36,111 nucleotides of DNA from Octadecabacter sp. (GCA_018608045.1 JABBAI010000063.1:1-36111), one strand, 5' to 3'; numbered from the stretch's first letter, positions 26,801-35,668 are shown. The notes: a model not told the origin generated them from the letters alone. Program-made: numbers and translations.

Positions 26801-27021
26801 CTGATTTTACAAATAACACCCACGTAGAAACGCGCAGCACTAATGCTGCAAAACGTGAATATGGCGCATACTTTGCGATCATCTTTATGGCGTGCCTGCC
26901 TTTGGCGCTCTTCACGTGGATTTTGTTCACAGCCCGCAATTTCCGTCTGCCTGAGAAAGACCCGGTGCAAGCCGCATGGTCGCAGGCCGGCATCATCACG
27001 CCGATGATCTTCAACGCCTGA
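26797..27021 (+). CDS. pufQ: PufQ, puf operon assembly protein
   Basis: The protein has 74 residues with one hydrophobic segment (about 27-49) after a polar N-terminus, then [20 protein letters not shown], which matches the conserved PufQ tail. PufQ is needed for normal bacteriochlorophyll formation and is thought to act as a pigment carrier or regulator of its synthesis. A strong GGGAGGAG ribosome site lies at the end of bchZ, and the ATG overlaps the bchZ stop. Confidence 0.92.
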   Translation: MTDFTNNTHVETRSTNAAKREYGAYFAIIFMACLPLALFTWILFTARNFRLPEKDPVQAAWSQAGIITPMIFNA

Positions 27022-27096
27022 AGACCATCCTACAAGTTCGCTAACCCTTTCCGGGGAAGGTGATCAACGGGCGGAGGATTAGCTTCCGTCATCCCT

Positions 27097-27115
27097 GTCG
27101 CGGGGAACACGCGAC
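27097..27115 (+). other. Hairpin in the pufB 5' leader
   Basis: GTCGCG (27097-27102) pairs with CGCGAC (27110-27115) around a seven-base loop, 25 bases before pufB. A weaker hairpin, CCTTTCC/GGAAGG, lies just upstream at about 27046-27060. Such structures at the 5' end of pufBA mRNA stabilise the transcript after processing in Rhodobacter. That role here is inferred. Confidence 0.5.
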
Positions 27116-27140
27116 GTTAGTTTTTGTAGGAGTTATTTAC

Positions 27141-27296
27141 ATGGCTGACAAAACTGATCTGTCCTTCACAGGTCTCACTGACGAGCAAGCCCAGGAGCTG
27201 CATTCGGTGTACATGAGCGGGTTAACGGTTTTCACAATCGTAGCCGTCGTCGCTCACGTACTCACGTATATCAAGCTTCCTTGGTTTGCTTGGTAA
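27141..27296 (+). CDS. pufB: Light-harvesting complex 1 beta chain
   Basis: The protein has 51 residues. It starts [19 protein letters not shown] and has a single membrane helix with the bacteriochlorophyll-ligand histidine H39 (VVAHVLTYI) and the conserved upstream H21. The LPWFAW end is the usual beta C-terminus. GGAG precedes the ATG. With PufA it forms the LH1 ring around the reaction centre. Confidence 0.97.
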   Translation: MADKTDLSFTGLTDEQAQELHSVYMSGLTVFTIVAVVAHVLTYIKLPWFAW

Positions 27297-27311
27297 AGGA
27301 GCACCTTAGCA

Positions 27312-27467
27312 ATGGCACAATTTTACAAAATCTGGCTGATCTTCGATCCGCGTCGCGTTTTCGTGGCACAGGGCGTTTTTCTGTTTTTGCTGGCTGCGAT
27401 GATTCACCTCGTCCTGCTTAGTAACCCAGAAACCAACTGGTTCACACAAGCGTTCGGCGCGATGTAA
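27312..27467 (+). CDS. pufA: Light-harvesting complex 1 alpha chain
   Basis: The protein has 51 residues: [17 protein letters not shown], then a helix containing the bacteriochlorophyll ligand H32 (AAMIHLVLL), then [15 protein letters not shown]. The KIWL-FDPRRVF start is diagnostic for LH1 alpha. AGGAG at 27297-27301 directly follows the pufB stop and serves as ribosome site. The gene is short but its family is unmistakable. Confidence 0.97.
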   Translation: MAQFYKIWLIFDPRRVFVAQGVFLFLLAAMIHLVLLSNPETNWFTQAFGAM

Positions 27468-27469
27468 GC

Positions 27470-27484
27470 CAGCTGTTTCAGCTG
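27470..27484 (+). other. Small hairpin just after pufA
   Basis: CAGCTG (27470-27475), TTT, CAGCTG (27479-27484) forms a six-base stem with a three-base loop, starting two bases after the pufA stop. It precedes the larger intercistronic hairpin. Confidence 0.45.
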
Positions 27485-27496
27485 ACTAATGATAGT

Positions 27497-27527
27497 CACG
27501 GGCGGGCCGGAATTCGTTCCGCCCGTG
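27497..27527 (+). other. Intercistronic pufA-pufL hairpin (mRNA stability element)
   Basis: CACGGGCGG (27497-27505) pairs with CCGCCCGTG (27519-27527), giving a nine-base GC-rich stem whose loop contains GGAA-TTCG. There is no following T-tract, so it is not a simple terminator. In Rhodobacter the hairpin in this place blocks 3'-to-5' decay and gives excess LH1 over reaction centre. The position and form match. Confidence 0.75.
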
Positions 27528-27597
27528 GCAAACCTAAACGACAGAACCGGCGACATGAGTACGCTCGCGTCCATGCCGCAATATAAGGAGTTTGAAG

Positions 27598-28446
27598 ATG
27601 GCAATGCTCACCTTCGAAAGAAAATACCGCGTCCGAGGCGGGACGCTGGTCGGCGGTGATCTGTTCGACTTCTGGGTGGGGCCATTTTATGTGGGCTTCT
27701 TCGGGGTCACGACATTTTTCTTCGCTGCCCTAGGCACGATACTGATTTTCTACGGCGCTGCCTTGGGCGACACGTGGAACCCTTGGTTGATTTCAATCGA
27801 TCCACCCTCGCTTGAGGTCGGTCTTGGCATGGCGCCACTGGCCGAAGGGGGTCTTTGGCAGATCATCACAATCTGCGCGATCGGAGCCTTCGTAAGTTGG
27901 GCCCTTCGCGAGGTAGAGATTTGCCGCAAACTGGGCATGGGATACCATGTTCCCGCAGCGTTCGGCGTCGCGATTTTCGCATACGTCACTCTCGTGGTTA
28001 TCCGCCCTGTCCTGATGGGCGCATGGGGTCACGGATTTCCTTACGGGATCTTCTCCCACCTCGATTGGGTGAACAACGTGGGCTATGCCTACGGTAACTT
28101 CCACTACAACCCCGCGCATATGATCGCGATCACGTTCTTCTTTACGACGTGTTTTGCCCTCGCTTTGCACGGCTCACTTGTTTTGTCCGCGGTCAATCCG
28201 GCCAAGGGCGAAGAAGTAAAATCACCGGACCACGAAGACACGTATTTCCGTGACCTGATCGGCTATTCGATCGGACCATTGGGCATTCACCGTCTTGGCC
28301 TGTTCCTAGCGCTGAGCGCAGGATTCTGGAGCGCGATCTGTATCGTGATTTCGGGCACCATCTGGTTCGATGAATGGATCGTGTGGTGGTATGGCTGGGT
28401 CGATCTTCCGATCTGGGTAGACCTTGAAGGAGGCGTCAATGGCTGA
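27598..28446 (+). CDS. pufL: Photosynthetic reaction centre L subunit
   Basis: The protein has 282 residues, the same length as Rhodobacter sphaeroides PufL. AAGGAG precedes the ATG at 27598. It has five membrane helices. Counting from the residue after Met1, pigment and iron ligands fall at the standard positions: H153 (IFSHLDW), H173 (NPAHM), H190 (LALHG) and H230 (GIHRLG). The QB-pocket acids E212 and D213 are in PDHEDT. It binds the special pair and QB with PufM. The gene overlaps pufM by eight bases. Confidence 0.98.
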   Translation: MAMLTFERKYRVRGGTLVGGDLFDFWVGPFYVGFFGVTTFFFAALGTILIFYGAALGDTWNPWLISIDPPSLEVGLGMAPLAEGGLWQIITICAIGAFVSWALREVEICRKLGMGYHVPAAFGVAIFAYVTLVVIRPVLMGAWGHGFPYGIFSHLDWVNNVGYAYGNFHYNPAHMIAITFFFTTCFALALHGSLVLSAVNPAKGEEVKSPDHEDTYFRDLIGYSIGPLGIHRLGLFLALSAGFWSAICIVISGTIWFDEWIVWWYGWVDLPIWVDLEGGVNG

Positions 28447-29362
28447 GTATCAAAATATCTTCACTCAGGTTCAGGTCGCTGGACCGCCTGAGATGGGAAT
28501 GTCCGGTAAGGGCAATCCAGAGCTCGGACGCTCAAGTGGTGTAACAATGTCCAAGTTGGCGGGCCTTCTTGGCAACGCACAGCTCGGGCCAATCCACCTC
28601 GGTATGTTCGGTGTGATTTCGATGATCACGGGCCTGATCTGGTTCGTCATCATTGGCTTCAACTTCTGGGCGCAGGCTGGCTGGTCTCCGGGTGTCTTTG
28701 CCCGTGACTTGTTCTGGTTCTCGCTTGAGCCGCCGTCCCCGTCTTACGGTCTTGGCTTTGCGCCGCTTGCCGAAGGTGGTTGGTGGTTGATCGCTAGCTT
28801 CTTCTTCCTCGTCAGCCTCTCGTGCTGGTGGATTCGCACCTACTTGCGGGCCGAAGAACTGGGCATGGGCAAACACGTTGCTTGGGCATTCGCCTCAGCG
28901 ATCTGGCTGGTCCTTGTTTTGGGTCTGTTCCGTCCCATCCTAATGGGGTCCTGGAGTGAAGCAGTGCCATACGGCGTGTTCTCGCACCTTGATTGGACGA
29001 ACCTGTTTTCGATCACCTACGGCAACCTGTTCTACAACCCGTTCCACGCACTTAGCATTGTGTTCCTCTATGGATCTGCCCTGCTGTTTGCGATGCACGG
29101 TGCGACGATCCTCGCTGTTTCCCGCTTTGGTGGTGAACGTGAGATTGAACAGATCGTGGATCGTGGAACAGCATCCGAACGTGCCGCCCTTTTCTGGCGC
29201 TGGACGATGGGCTTTAACGCGACGATGGAAGGTATCCACCGTTGGGCGTGGTGGTTCGCAGTTCTGACAACGCTGACTGGCGGTATCGGAATTTTGCTGA
29301 CCGGCACGGTTGTCGACAATTGGTACGTGTGGGCACAGCTCCACGGCTACGCACCAATGTAA
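28439..29362 (+). CDS. pufM: Photosynthetic reaction centre M subunit
   Basis: The protein has 307 residues with five membrane helices. Ligands occur at standard M positions (Met1 not counted): H182 (FSHLDW), H202 (NPFHAL), H219 (AMHGA), E234 (GEREIE) and H266 (GIHRWA). Y210, which tunes primary electron transfer, is present in FLYGS. The ribosome site AAGGAGG lies inside the end of pufL. The C-terminus, HGYAPM, is short and lacks the extension seen in some species that carry a bound cytochrome. Confidence 0.98.
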   Translation: MAEYQNIFTQVQVAGPPEMGMSGKGNPELGRSSGVTMSKLAGLLGNAQLGPIHLGMFGVISMITGLIWFVIIGFNFWAQAGWSPGVFARDLFWFSLEPPSPSYGLGFAPLAEGGWWLIASFFFLVSLSCWWIRTYLRAEELGMGKHVAWAFASAIWLVLVLGLFRPILMGSWSEAVPYGVFSHLDWTNLFSITYGNLFYNPFHALSIVFLYGSALLFAMHGATILAVSRFGGEREIEQIVDRGTASERAALFWRWTMGFNATMEGIHRWAWWFAVLTTLTGGIGILLTGTVVDNWYVWAQLHGYAPM

Positions 29363-29378
29363 TTGAAAGGATAGTTTC

Positions 29379-29618
29379 ATGAGCGACGAAAACCAAAACG
29401 ACTATCTGCGCACAAGCAATGGCGACTTCCGCGTAACCGCGGACGTGACGGCCCTGATGTTGAAGGGGGCGGGTTATGCCGCGATCTTCTGTCTGGTCAT
29501 CGGCCTTGCCTATGCGGTGTTGATCGGAATTTCGAGCATCTTGCCCGAAGACAGCAAGTTCGCACCCGATCCAACGCCGACTTCGATGATTATCGAAGAC
29601 ACCCGCTTTTTTGCCTAA
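29379..29618 (+). CDS. pufX: PufX, reaction centre-LH1 core protein
   Basis: The protein has 79 residues with one membrane helix (about 31-54). MLKGAGYA at 27-34 mirrors the MMKGAGWAGG stretch of Rhodobacter PufX, and LPEDSKFAPDPTPTS after the helix resembles its LPIQENQAPAPN region. PufX opens the LH1 ring for quinone exchange and, in some species, dimerises the core complex. It occupies the place where many Roseobacter-group operons have the cytochrome gene pufC. The sequence is divergent, so the call rests on helix position, these two motifs and location directly after pufM. Confidence 0.85.
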   Translation: MSDENQNDYLRTSNGDFRVTADVTALMLKGAGYAAIFCLVIGLAYAVLIGISSILPEDSKFAPDPTPTSMIIEDTRFFA

Positions 29619-29796
29619 AGCGGGGCGCACACAGATCTGAGGGTTGTGGCAGGATCGCCTCCCGCCCCCCTCGACCGGAGTTTGGGCCCTGTTCCCTGGG
29701 TCCAAGCGTCAGGATGTCAGCCTAGGCAGGCATTCTGGTTCCCTTCCTGTTGGCTACAGGAAATCGATGCCGTGGGAGTTTAGGCTTCCACGGCAT
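29619..29796 (+). ncRNA. pufX 3' UTR with three hairpins, possible PcrX-like small RNA region
   Basis: No gene is visible between pufX and dxs. The region has a pyrimidine-rich stretch with CCTCCC at 29658-29663, a potential anti-ribosome-site element. Hairpins follow at 29682-29705 (TTGGGCCC/GGGTCCAA, one G-T pair), 29744-29762 (TTCCTGT/ACAGGAA, perfect) and 29767-29796. In Rhodobacter sphaeroides the small RNA PcrX is cut from the 3' UTR of the puf operon and tunes puf expression. Equivalence is inferred from position only. Confidence 0.3.
29767..29796 (+). terminator. Strong hairpin at the end of the puf operon
   Basis: ATGCCGTGGGAG (29767-29778) pairs with CTTCCACGGCAT (29785-29796), twelve pairs including one G-T, around a six-base loop. 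Only a weak T-stretch (ATTTT) follows, so it may act as a partial terminator or as a decay barrier that lowers dxs expression relative to puf. Confidence 0.45.
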
Positions 29797-29845
29797 CACT
29801 CATTTTAGGGGACAATTTCTAGGGAATCCCACGAGGAGAAATGCC

Positions 29846-31753
29846 ATGACCGACCGCCCCAAAACCCCCACGCTGGACCGTGTTCACATTCCTTCAGACC
29901 TCAAGGGTTTGACAGACGCTGAATTGAAATTGGTCGCGGATGAATTGCGGTCCGAAGTCGTGTCAGCTGTATCTGAAACGGGCGGTCATTTAGGATCGTC
30001 CTTGGGTGTCGTTGAAATGACTGTCGCGTTGCATGCGGTGTTCAATACACCCCACGACAAGATCGTTTGGGACGTGGGCCATCAGTGTTACCCGCACAAA
30101 ATTTTAACAGGTCGTCGCGACCGTATCCGCACTTTGCGCCAAGAAGGCGGGTTGTCTGGTTTCACCAAACGCGCGGAGTCTGAATATGACCCCTTTGGTG
30201 CCGCCCATTCATCCACATCCATTTCTGCCGCGCTGGGTTTTGCCACGGCGCGCGATCTTGGCCAGAACACAGGCGACGCAATTGCCGTGATTGGCGATGG
30301 GTCGATCAGTGCAGGTATGGCCTATGAAGCAATGAACAACGCGGGCTCCGAAGGGCGCCGCATGTTTGTGATTTTGAATGATAATGAAATGTCGATCGCA
30401 CCGCCCGTTGGCGCGATGAGCAAATATCTGAGTAGCCTCTATTCCAGCCCAGCCGCGACGATGGCCGAGGGATTTGAATCCGCATTGCCCGGTCCGTTGC
30501 GCGACCATGCCCGCCGCGCCCGCCAACTGGTGACGGGTCTGTCTGGCGGATCTGGTACGCTGTTTGAAGAGCTCGGGTTTCAATATATCGGCCCGATCGA
30601 TGGTCACGACATGGACCAGCTTTTGACTGTGTTGCGGACCGCAAAAGTACGCGCGACGGGCCCTGTTTTGATCCATGCATGTACTGTTAAAGGCAAGGGT
30701 TATGCCCCCGCCGAAGGGTCGGATGACAAATACCACGGTGTAGCCAAGTTTGACGTTGCAACAGGCCAGCAGGCCAAAAAACGCCCCAACGCGCCGAGCT
30801 ATACAAAAGTGTTCGGAGAGGCTTTGGTCAAAGAGGCGGAGTTGGATGCAAGTATCGTTGGTATCACCGCTGCGATGCCGTCCGGCACGGGCATGGATAT
30901 TTTCGGCAAGGCCTTCCCGAAACGAATGTTTGATGTTGGCATCGCTGAGCAGCATGCTGTGACGTTTGCCGCTGGTTTGGCGGCGTCTGGATCAAAGCCC
31001 TTCGTCGCGATTTATTCGAGCTTTCTTCAGCGCGGATATGACCAGATTGTTCATGATGTTGCGTTGCAAAACCTGCCTGTCCGTTTTGCCGTGGACCGCG
31101 CTGGGTTGGTGGGGGCTGATGGTCCGACCCATGCGGGTGCATTTGATATCGGGTACCTTGCCGCATTGCCGAATATGGTTGTTATGGCCGCCGCAGATGA
31201 GGTTGAGTTGATGCATATGGTCGCCACCGCTGCGGCCTACGACGACGGGCCAATCGCATTCCGCTACCCACGTGGTGAAGGTGAAGGCATGGACATGCCA
31301 GAACGTGGCGAGGTTCTTGAGATTGGCAAGGGGCGCATTGTGCAGGACGGCACTGATGTCGCTTTGCTCTCGTTTGGGACTCACCTTGGTGAAACGCGAC
31401 GCGCCGCGCGATTGTTAGAAGCGCAGGGTGTGTCCGTAACGATTGCCGATGCGCGGTTCGCCAAGCCGTTGGATATGACGATGATCCGCAAGTTGGTGAA
31501 AACCCATAAGGCCGTGATCACCATCGAACAGGGGGCTGTTGGAGGGTTTGGCGCGATGGTTCTGCACGCCCTAGCCAATGAAGGTTTGTTGACGCAAACC
31601 CAGGTCCGCACCATGACATTGCCGGATCGCTTTATCGATCAAGCGGCACCGGATGCAATGTATGCGGATGGTGGATTGTCAGCCGTTGATATCGCTGCGA
31701 CTGCATTAGAAGCCGCTGGCATCGATGTATCAAAAACCAAAAATAAGGTGTAA
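29846..31753 (+). CDS. dxs: 1-deoxy-D-xylulose-5-phosphate synthase
   Basis: The protein has 635 residues. GAGGAG at 29833-29838 selects the ATG at 29846. It condenses pyruvate and glyceraldehyde 3-phosphate, the first step of the MEP isoprenoid pathway. The thiamine-diphosphate motif [16 protein letters not shown] is at 150-165; the [12 protein letters not shown] segment at 47-58 and [17 protein letters not shown] near 363-379, with the catalytic glutamate, are also typical. Its place after pufX is the same as in Rhodobacter and ties isoprenoid supply to photosystem synthesis. Confidence 0.97.
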   Translation: MTDRPKTPTLDRVHIPSDLKGLTDAELKLVADELRSEVVSAVSETGGHLGSSLGVVEMTVALHAVFNTPHDKIVWDVGHQCYPHKILTGRRDRIRTLRQEGGLSGFTKRAESEYDPFGAAHSSTSISAALGFATARDLGQNTGDAIAVIGDGSISAGMAYEAMNNAGSEGRRMFVILNDNEMSIAPPVGAMSKYLSSLYSSPAATMAEGFESALPGPLRDHARRARQLVTGLSGGSGTLFEELGFQYIGPIDGHDMDQLLTVLRTAKVRATGPVLIHACTVKGKGYAPAEGSDDKYHGVAKFDVATGQQAKKRPNAPSYTKVFGEALVKEAELDASIVGITAAMPSGTGMDIFGKAFPKRMFDVGIAEQHAVTFAAGLAASGSKPFVAIYSSFLQRGYDQIVHDVALQNLPVRFAVDRAGLVGADGPTHAGAFDIGYLAALPNMVVMAAADEVELMHMVATAAAYDDGPIAFRYPRGEGEGMDMPERGEVLEIGKGRIVQDGTDVALLSFGTHLGETRRAARLLEAQGVSVTIADARFAKPLDMTMIRKLVKTHKAVITIEQGAVGGFGAMVLHALANEGLLTQTQVRTMTLPDRFIDQAAPDAMYADGGLSAVDIAATALEAAGIDVSKTKNKV

Positions 31754-31762
31754 CAGAAACTG

Positions 31763-32308
31763 TTATTCGCCGGCCTGCGCAATATTGGCGTGGTCGGCGA
31801 TTACCAAATCAAGGTGGTCGCGCAGATAGATTTGCAGCCAAGCGGTGTACATATCCGGATGGCGTGTGACCTCAGCCGCGAGGTCATAGATATCGACCCA
31901 ACGGGTCTCCATCACTTCATCGGGATTCAATTTCATCTGTAGTGTGCGCGCGGATGCGGGGGCGACGAACAGATCAACAACCTCGTGTTCGATCATGCCG
32001 CCACCGACATCGGCGCGGTATTCCAGCTGGTCTCGGTAAACCGGATAAACGCCTTTGATCCCCAGCTCATCTTCAAGACGACGCACCGCACACGTGGCGG
32101 GATCTTCGTTCCAATGGGGGTGGGTGCAGCAAGTGTTCGCCCACAGACCGGGCGTGTGATATTTTGACAGTGCGCGGCGCTGTATGAGTACGTTCTTCCC
32201 ATCCATCACAAAGACAGACACGGCCTTGTGCTTGATGCCTTTGACGTGCGCCTCCATCTTTTCGACGGGCGTGAGCGTGCCGTTCACCCAGGCCGGGATC
32301 ATTGTCAT
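31763..32308 (-). CDS. idi: Isopentenyl-diphosphate delta-isomerase, type 1
   Basis: The protein has 181 residues. The ATG at 32308 overlaps the bchP stop (TGATG), which makes it the likely start; six codons could be lost or gained without affecting the domain. It is a Nudix-fold enzyme interconverting isopentenyl and dimethylallyl diphosphate. NTCCTHP near 58-64 has the catalytic cysteine C60 or C61, and a Nudix-like helix is at EDPATCAVRRLEDELGI (68-84). The EHEVVDLF segment holds the second catalytic glutamate. It is last in bchG-bch2-bchP-idi and ends nine bases from the convergent dxs. Confidence 0.95.
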   Translation of the reverse strand: MTMIPAWVNGTLTPVEKMEAHVKGIKHKAVSVFVMDGKNVLIQRRALSKYHTPGLWANTCCTHPHWNEDPATCAVRRLEDELGIKGVYPVYRDQLEYRADVGGGMIEHEVVDLFVAPASARTLQMKLNPDEVMETRWVDIYDLAAEVTRHPDMYTAWLQIYLRDHLDLVIADHANIAQAGE

Positions 32309-33486
32309 CAGACGTGTTGCGGGCGCACAAGGCCCCACAGATGGCTGATGTTTTTGATGCCGATTTTGAGGTGTGCCATAGGGCGGGCCTTTACGAGTTT
32401 TTTGTTCATATACGCCTCAAACGTCAGCTTTTGAACATCTACATCGTGGCACAGTGACACGAATCGTTCGCGCCTCTCATCCGATTTATAATAGGCATCC
32501 TGCATGGAACGCAGGACGCGGAAGACCATCTTGTGTTCCTTCATGAATGCCTTGCGCGCGAGCTTGAGGTCTTTGGCGTTTGATGACGCAAGACAGGCCA
32601 AACACGCCTCAGCGGCGACGCGGCCACCGACCATCGCATAATAGATTCCTTCACCTGAAGACGGGGCAACGACGCCAGCGGCATCACCCGCCAGAACAAC
32701 GTCGCGGCCATTGTCCCAACGATCAAGCGGTTTCAATGGAATGGGCGCGCCTTCCTTGCGGATGGTTTTGCATCCCGTCAGGCCAGACGCCTCACGCAAT
32801 TTTGCGGTCGCAACTTTGAGGTCAACGCCGTCAACTTCGGTGCCCATGCCGACGCTGCATTGCGCGCCATGCGGGAACACCCAACCGTAAAAATCGGGAC
32901 TGATTGCGCCATCATAGATAACATCGCACCGCATAGGATCGTAGTTTTCGTTTGCGGCTGGGGCTTCAATAATTTCGTGGTAGGCGATCACGTAAGGGAT
33001 TTTGTCCCCGCCAGGAACCTCTTGTGTGCCGACCTTGGAGCGGGCGCCGTCTGCACCAATAATGAGCTTTGTCTCCAATGCCATTTCGTTACCGCTGATC
33101 TTGTCGCGGTACACGACGTAGGTGCCGTTGGCGTCGCGATCAATTCGAACAAAAGTTCCGGTATAACGGTGCGCGCCAGCGGCCTTGGCACGTGTACGCA
33201 GGAATTCGTCAAAATGTTCGCGATCCACCATGCCGACATATCCGTTCTCAATCGGAATATCGACGTGGCGTTGGGTCGGTGAAATCATCCGCGCGGTGTT
33301 CACACGGCAGACAATCTGTTCATCTGGAATGTCGAAGTCAGCGATCAAACGCGGCGGGACAGCGCCGCCACAGGGTTTGATACGGCCGTCACGATCAATC
33401 ATCGCGACCTTCTTACCTTGTGTGGCAAGGTCCATAGCTGCGGTGGCACCTGACGGTCCGCCGCCTACGATTACGACATCATACAT
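32308..33486 (-). CDS. bchP: Geranylgeranyl diphosphate / bacteriochlorophyll reductase
   Basis: The protein has 392 residues. AGGAG lies seven bases before the ATG at 33486; the ATG at 33492 overlaps the preceding stop but is too close to that ribosome site. It reduces the geranylgeranyl tail of bacteriochlorophyll a to phytyl. The FAD loop GGGPSG is at 8-13, KPCGGAVPPR at 37-46, and VVLAGDAAGVVAPSSGEGI near 276-294 completes the geranylgeranyl reductase family pattern. It lies between bch2 and idi, as in Rhodobacter. Confidence 0.95.
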   Translation of the reverse strand: MYDVVIVGGGPSGATAAMDLATQGKKVAMIDRDGRIKPCGGAVPPRLIADFDIPDEQIVCRVNTARMISPTQRHVDIPIENGYVGMVDREHFDEFLRTRAKAAGAHRYTGTFVRIDRDANGTYVVYRDKISGNEMALETKLIIGADGARSKVGTQEVPGGDKIPYVIAYHEIIEAPAANENYDPMRCDVIYDGAISPDFYGWVFPHGAQCSVGMGTEVDGVDLKVATAKLREASGLTGCKTIRKEGAPIPLKPLDRWDNGRDVVLAGDAAGVVAPSSGEGIYYAMVGGRVAAEACLACLASSNAKDLKLARKAFMKEHKMVFRVLRSMQDAYYKSDERRERFVSLCHDVDVQKLTFEAYMNKKLVKARPMAHLKIGIKNISHLWGLVRPQHV

Positions 33487-33488
33487 AT

Positions 33489-34769
33489 TCATTCTCCTGG
33501 AACGAGGGTGGCCGCAATTGGTGTGCGGTCCATGACTTTTATGGCGAGGATGGCAGCGCAAACGAACACTGCACTTTCAATAATAAACACGGCACCAAAA
33601 GCGGTGGCGTCGGTCGTGACGGTACGGGCGATGTCGACCATGGCCGCGCCCATCAATCCGCCGAACCCAGCGGCGATGGCTTGTGCCGCACCCCAAAGAC
33701 CCATGCGTGTACCTTCGCGGCGTTGGCGACCTTCGCCTGCCAGGGACATCATCGATCCAATAGCGGCGACGGCGAACATGCCGTTGAAAAAGCCCAGCGT
33801 GATGACGACGGGTTGTAAAAGGGTGGCAAGGGCGGCCGTTCCGATGAACGACAGCGCCGCGAGCGAAAGCGCAGAGCCGAGGCACCCTGCGATTACCCAA
33901 TTTCGTAGCGATCCGATTTTAAGACCCGTTGCCGCGATCCCGACGACAAGCATCCCCAAGAACACCCCACCGTTTTGGGCACCTGATAGGGACGTAGTTT
34001 CACCGGGTGTCAGGTTGAACACCAAACCTGCGTACGGTTCCAAGATGAGTTCTTGCATGAAATAGGCGGTCATCGACAGGAAGACAAAAATGGTAAACCT
34101 GCGTGCGCGTGGGTCGGCCCAAACTTCAGCCAGGCCTTGGCGGAACGGGGTCGGGTCGGGTTCACGCTCAGCGTTCACGGAGCATTCGATCCCCCAAACA
34201 GCAAGAATAGTGAGGGCGGTTGCAATGAGGCAGACTGCACCGACCAGTTTTAACAAAAGAGCCGGCGAATATGGGTCGAGCATATTGCCCACAACTGTAG
34301 CTGTGACAGCGATGCCGAAGATCATCATCAGCCACGTGATGGTAGCGGCTGCCGCGCGGTGATGGTGCGCTGTTGCTGTCGCCAAAAGCGCCAACAGTGA
34401 TGTCCCAGACGCGCCAACACCCACCCCGATCAGAGTATATGCGAGGATAGAAACCGTGAGGCCGATCCAATAATTTGCGACAAGCAGTGGAACACCCACA
34501 GCCGCTAGAAAACCACCCAGTCCAAGGATTGCCATACCGCCAATGATCCAGCGAGTACGCTTGCCGCCTGTATCTGATTTATGGCCCCAGCTTGGCCGAC
34601 TTAGCTGAATGGAATAATGCAGTGCCACCAGAAGACCCGGAAGAACGGCCGGAAGGGCAAGCTCAACAACCATCAGGCGGTTTAAGGTCGAAGTGGTCAG
34701 AACGACAATCGCACCGAGGCACATTTGCACAAGGCCGAGGCGGACGATTTGGAACCAAGTCAGCTTCAT
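33489..34769 (-). CDS. PucC/LhaA-family protein (bch2, BchG-BchP linked)
   Basis: The protein has 426 residues, close to Orf428 of Rhodobacter capsulatus in the same position. The start at 34769 overlaps the bchG stop by four bases (ATGA). It has about 12 membrane helices of the major-facilitator type, beginning MKLTWFQIVRLGLVQMCLG, and a SRPSWGHKSDTGGKRTRWI loop near 57-75 typical of the bacteriochlorophyll-delivery family. PucC and LhaA relatives assist light-harvesting complex assembly. The role of this paralogue between bchG and bchP is less clear; handling of bacteriochlorophyll or its tail-reduced form is plausible. Confidence 0.9.
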   Translation of the reverse strand: MKLTWFQIVRLGLVQMCLGAIVVLTTSTLNRLMVVELALPAVLPGLLVALHYSIQLSRPSWGHKSDTGGKRTRWIIGGMAILGLGGFLAAVGVPLLVANYWIGLTVSILAYTLIGVGVGASGTSLLALLATATAHHHRAAAATITWLMMIFGIAVTATVVGNMLDPYSPALLLKLVGAVCLIATALTILAVWGIECSVNAEREPDPTPFRQGLAEVWADPRARRFTIFVFLSMTAYFMQELILEPYAGLVFNLTPGETTSLSGAQNGGVFLGMLVVGIAATGLKIGSLRNWVIAGCLGSALSLAALSFIGTAALATLLQPVVITLGFFNGMFAVAAIGSMMSLAGEGRQRREGTRMGLWGAAQAIAAGFGGLMGAAMVDIARTVTTDATAFGAVFIIESAVFVCAAILAIKVMDRTPIAATLVPGE

Positions 34770-35668
34770 GTGACCAACCCGCGCAGTGCGACGGCGGCAA
34801 CCATCATTCCAGATATATAGAACAACACGCCCGTGCCATTGTACCAAGGGGCTTTGCCTTTGGGGTCGCGCATCATGACTGACATGGCCCAGAATTGCGC
34901 AAGTAACAGGCCGGCGATGATCAGGCCCTGAACGGGGCGATCCCACTGAACAAGAAGGAAGATAACGACAACCTGTGGGATGGCCATGATCCAGCACGCT
35001 ACGGTCGCCGCCATCTTTGGGCCAAGCGTTACGGGGAGGGAATTGACACCCATCTGGCGGTCGCCCTCAAGCGCTTTGAAATCGTTGAGGGTCATGATGC
35101 CATGTGCGCCTATGCCATACAGAACGGCGATCAAGACGATGCGCCAATCTGGTGCGCCAGCAGACAGCACGACGGCACCCGTGATCCACGGCAGTGTTTC
35201 ATAAGACAGACCAACAAGACCGGGACCCCACCAGCCGGATCGCTTTAGACGGATGGGTTCAACGGAATAGGCCCATGCGGCCAGCACGCCGACAACCGTC
35301 GCGATGAACCCCCAAAAGCCGAGCATTGCACCAACCATCAAAGACAGCACAGACATCGCGACCGCGATCCACAATCCCCAACTGCCCGGAATGCGGCCCG
35401 AAGGGATGGGGCGATCAGGTTCATTGATGGCATCTACATGGCGGTCACACCAATCATTTGCCGCCTGCGACATACCGCATACGATTGGACCCGCAAGGAT
35501 GATGCCAAGAAGAACAAGCGCCCAATTGCCTGACATCGCAACGCCAGAAGAGACCGTGCCACACAGATACGCCCACATCGGCGGGAACCACGTGATCGGT
35601 TTGATCAGGCGGAGCATCGCGGAGGGTTCAGGATATTTCCCTGCATGTATGGTGGGGCTAACACTCAT
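34766..35668 (-). CDS. bchG: Bacteriochlorophyll synthase
   Basis: The protein has 300 residues with about nine membrane helices. It attaches the geranylgeranyl group to bacteriochlorophyllide a. The UbiA-family prenyl-diphosphate motif is NDWCDRHVDAINEPDRP (71-87), and the second is NDFKALEGDR near 202-211. The start MSV..., followed by PEP..LIKPITWFPPMWA, aligns with family starts. No ribosome site precedes the ATG, which lies at the edge of a PpsR-type palindrome (35666-35693). It is the first gene of bchG-bch2-bchP-idi. Confidence 0.96.
   Translation of the reverse strand: MSVSPTIHAGKYPEPSAMLRLIKPITWFPPMWAYLCGTVSSGVAMSGNWALVLLGIILAGPIVCGMSQAANDWCDRHVDAINEPDRPIPSGRIPGSWGLWIAVAMSVLSLMVGAMLGFWGFIATVVGVLAAWAYSVEPIRLKRSGWWGPGLVGLSYETLPWITGAVVLSAGAPDWRIVLIAVLYGIGAHGIMTLNDFKALEGDRQMGVNSLPVTLGPKMAATVACWIMAIPQVVVIFLLVQWDRPVQGLIIAGLLLAQFWAMSVMMRDPKGKAPWYNGTGVLFYISGMMVAAVALRGLVT

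Noticed and set aside
27497-27527. pufA-pufL hairpin as a Rho-independent terminator
   Set aside because: No T-tract follows and pufLM must be transcribed through it; a decay barrier fits better.
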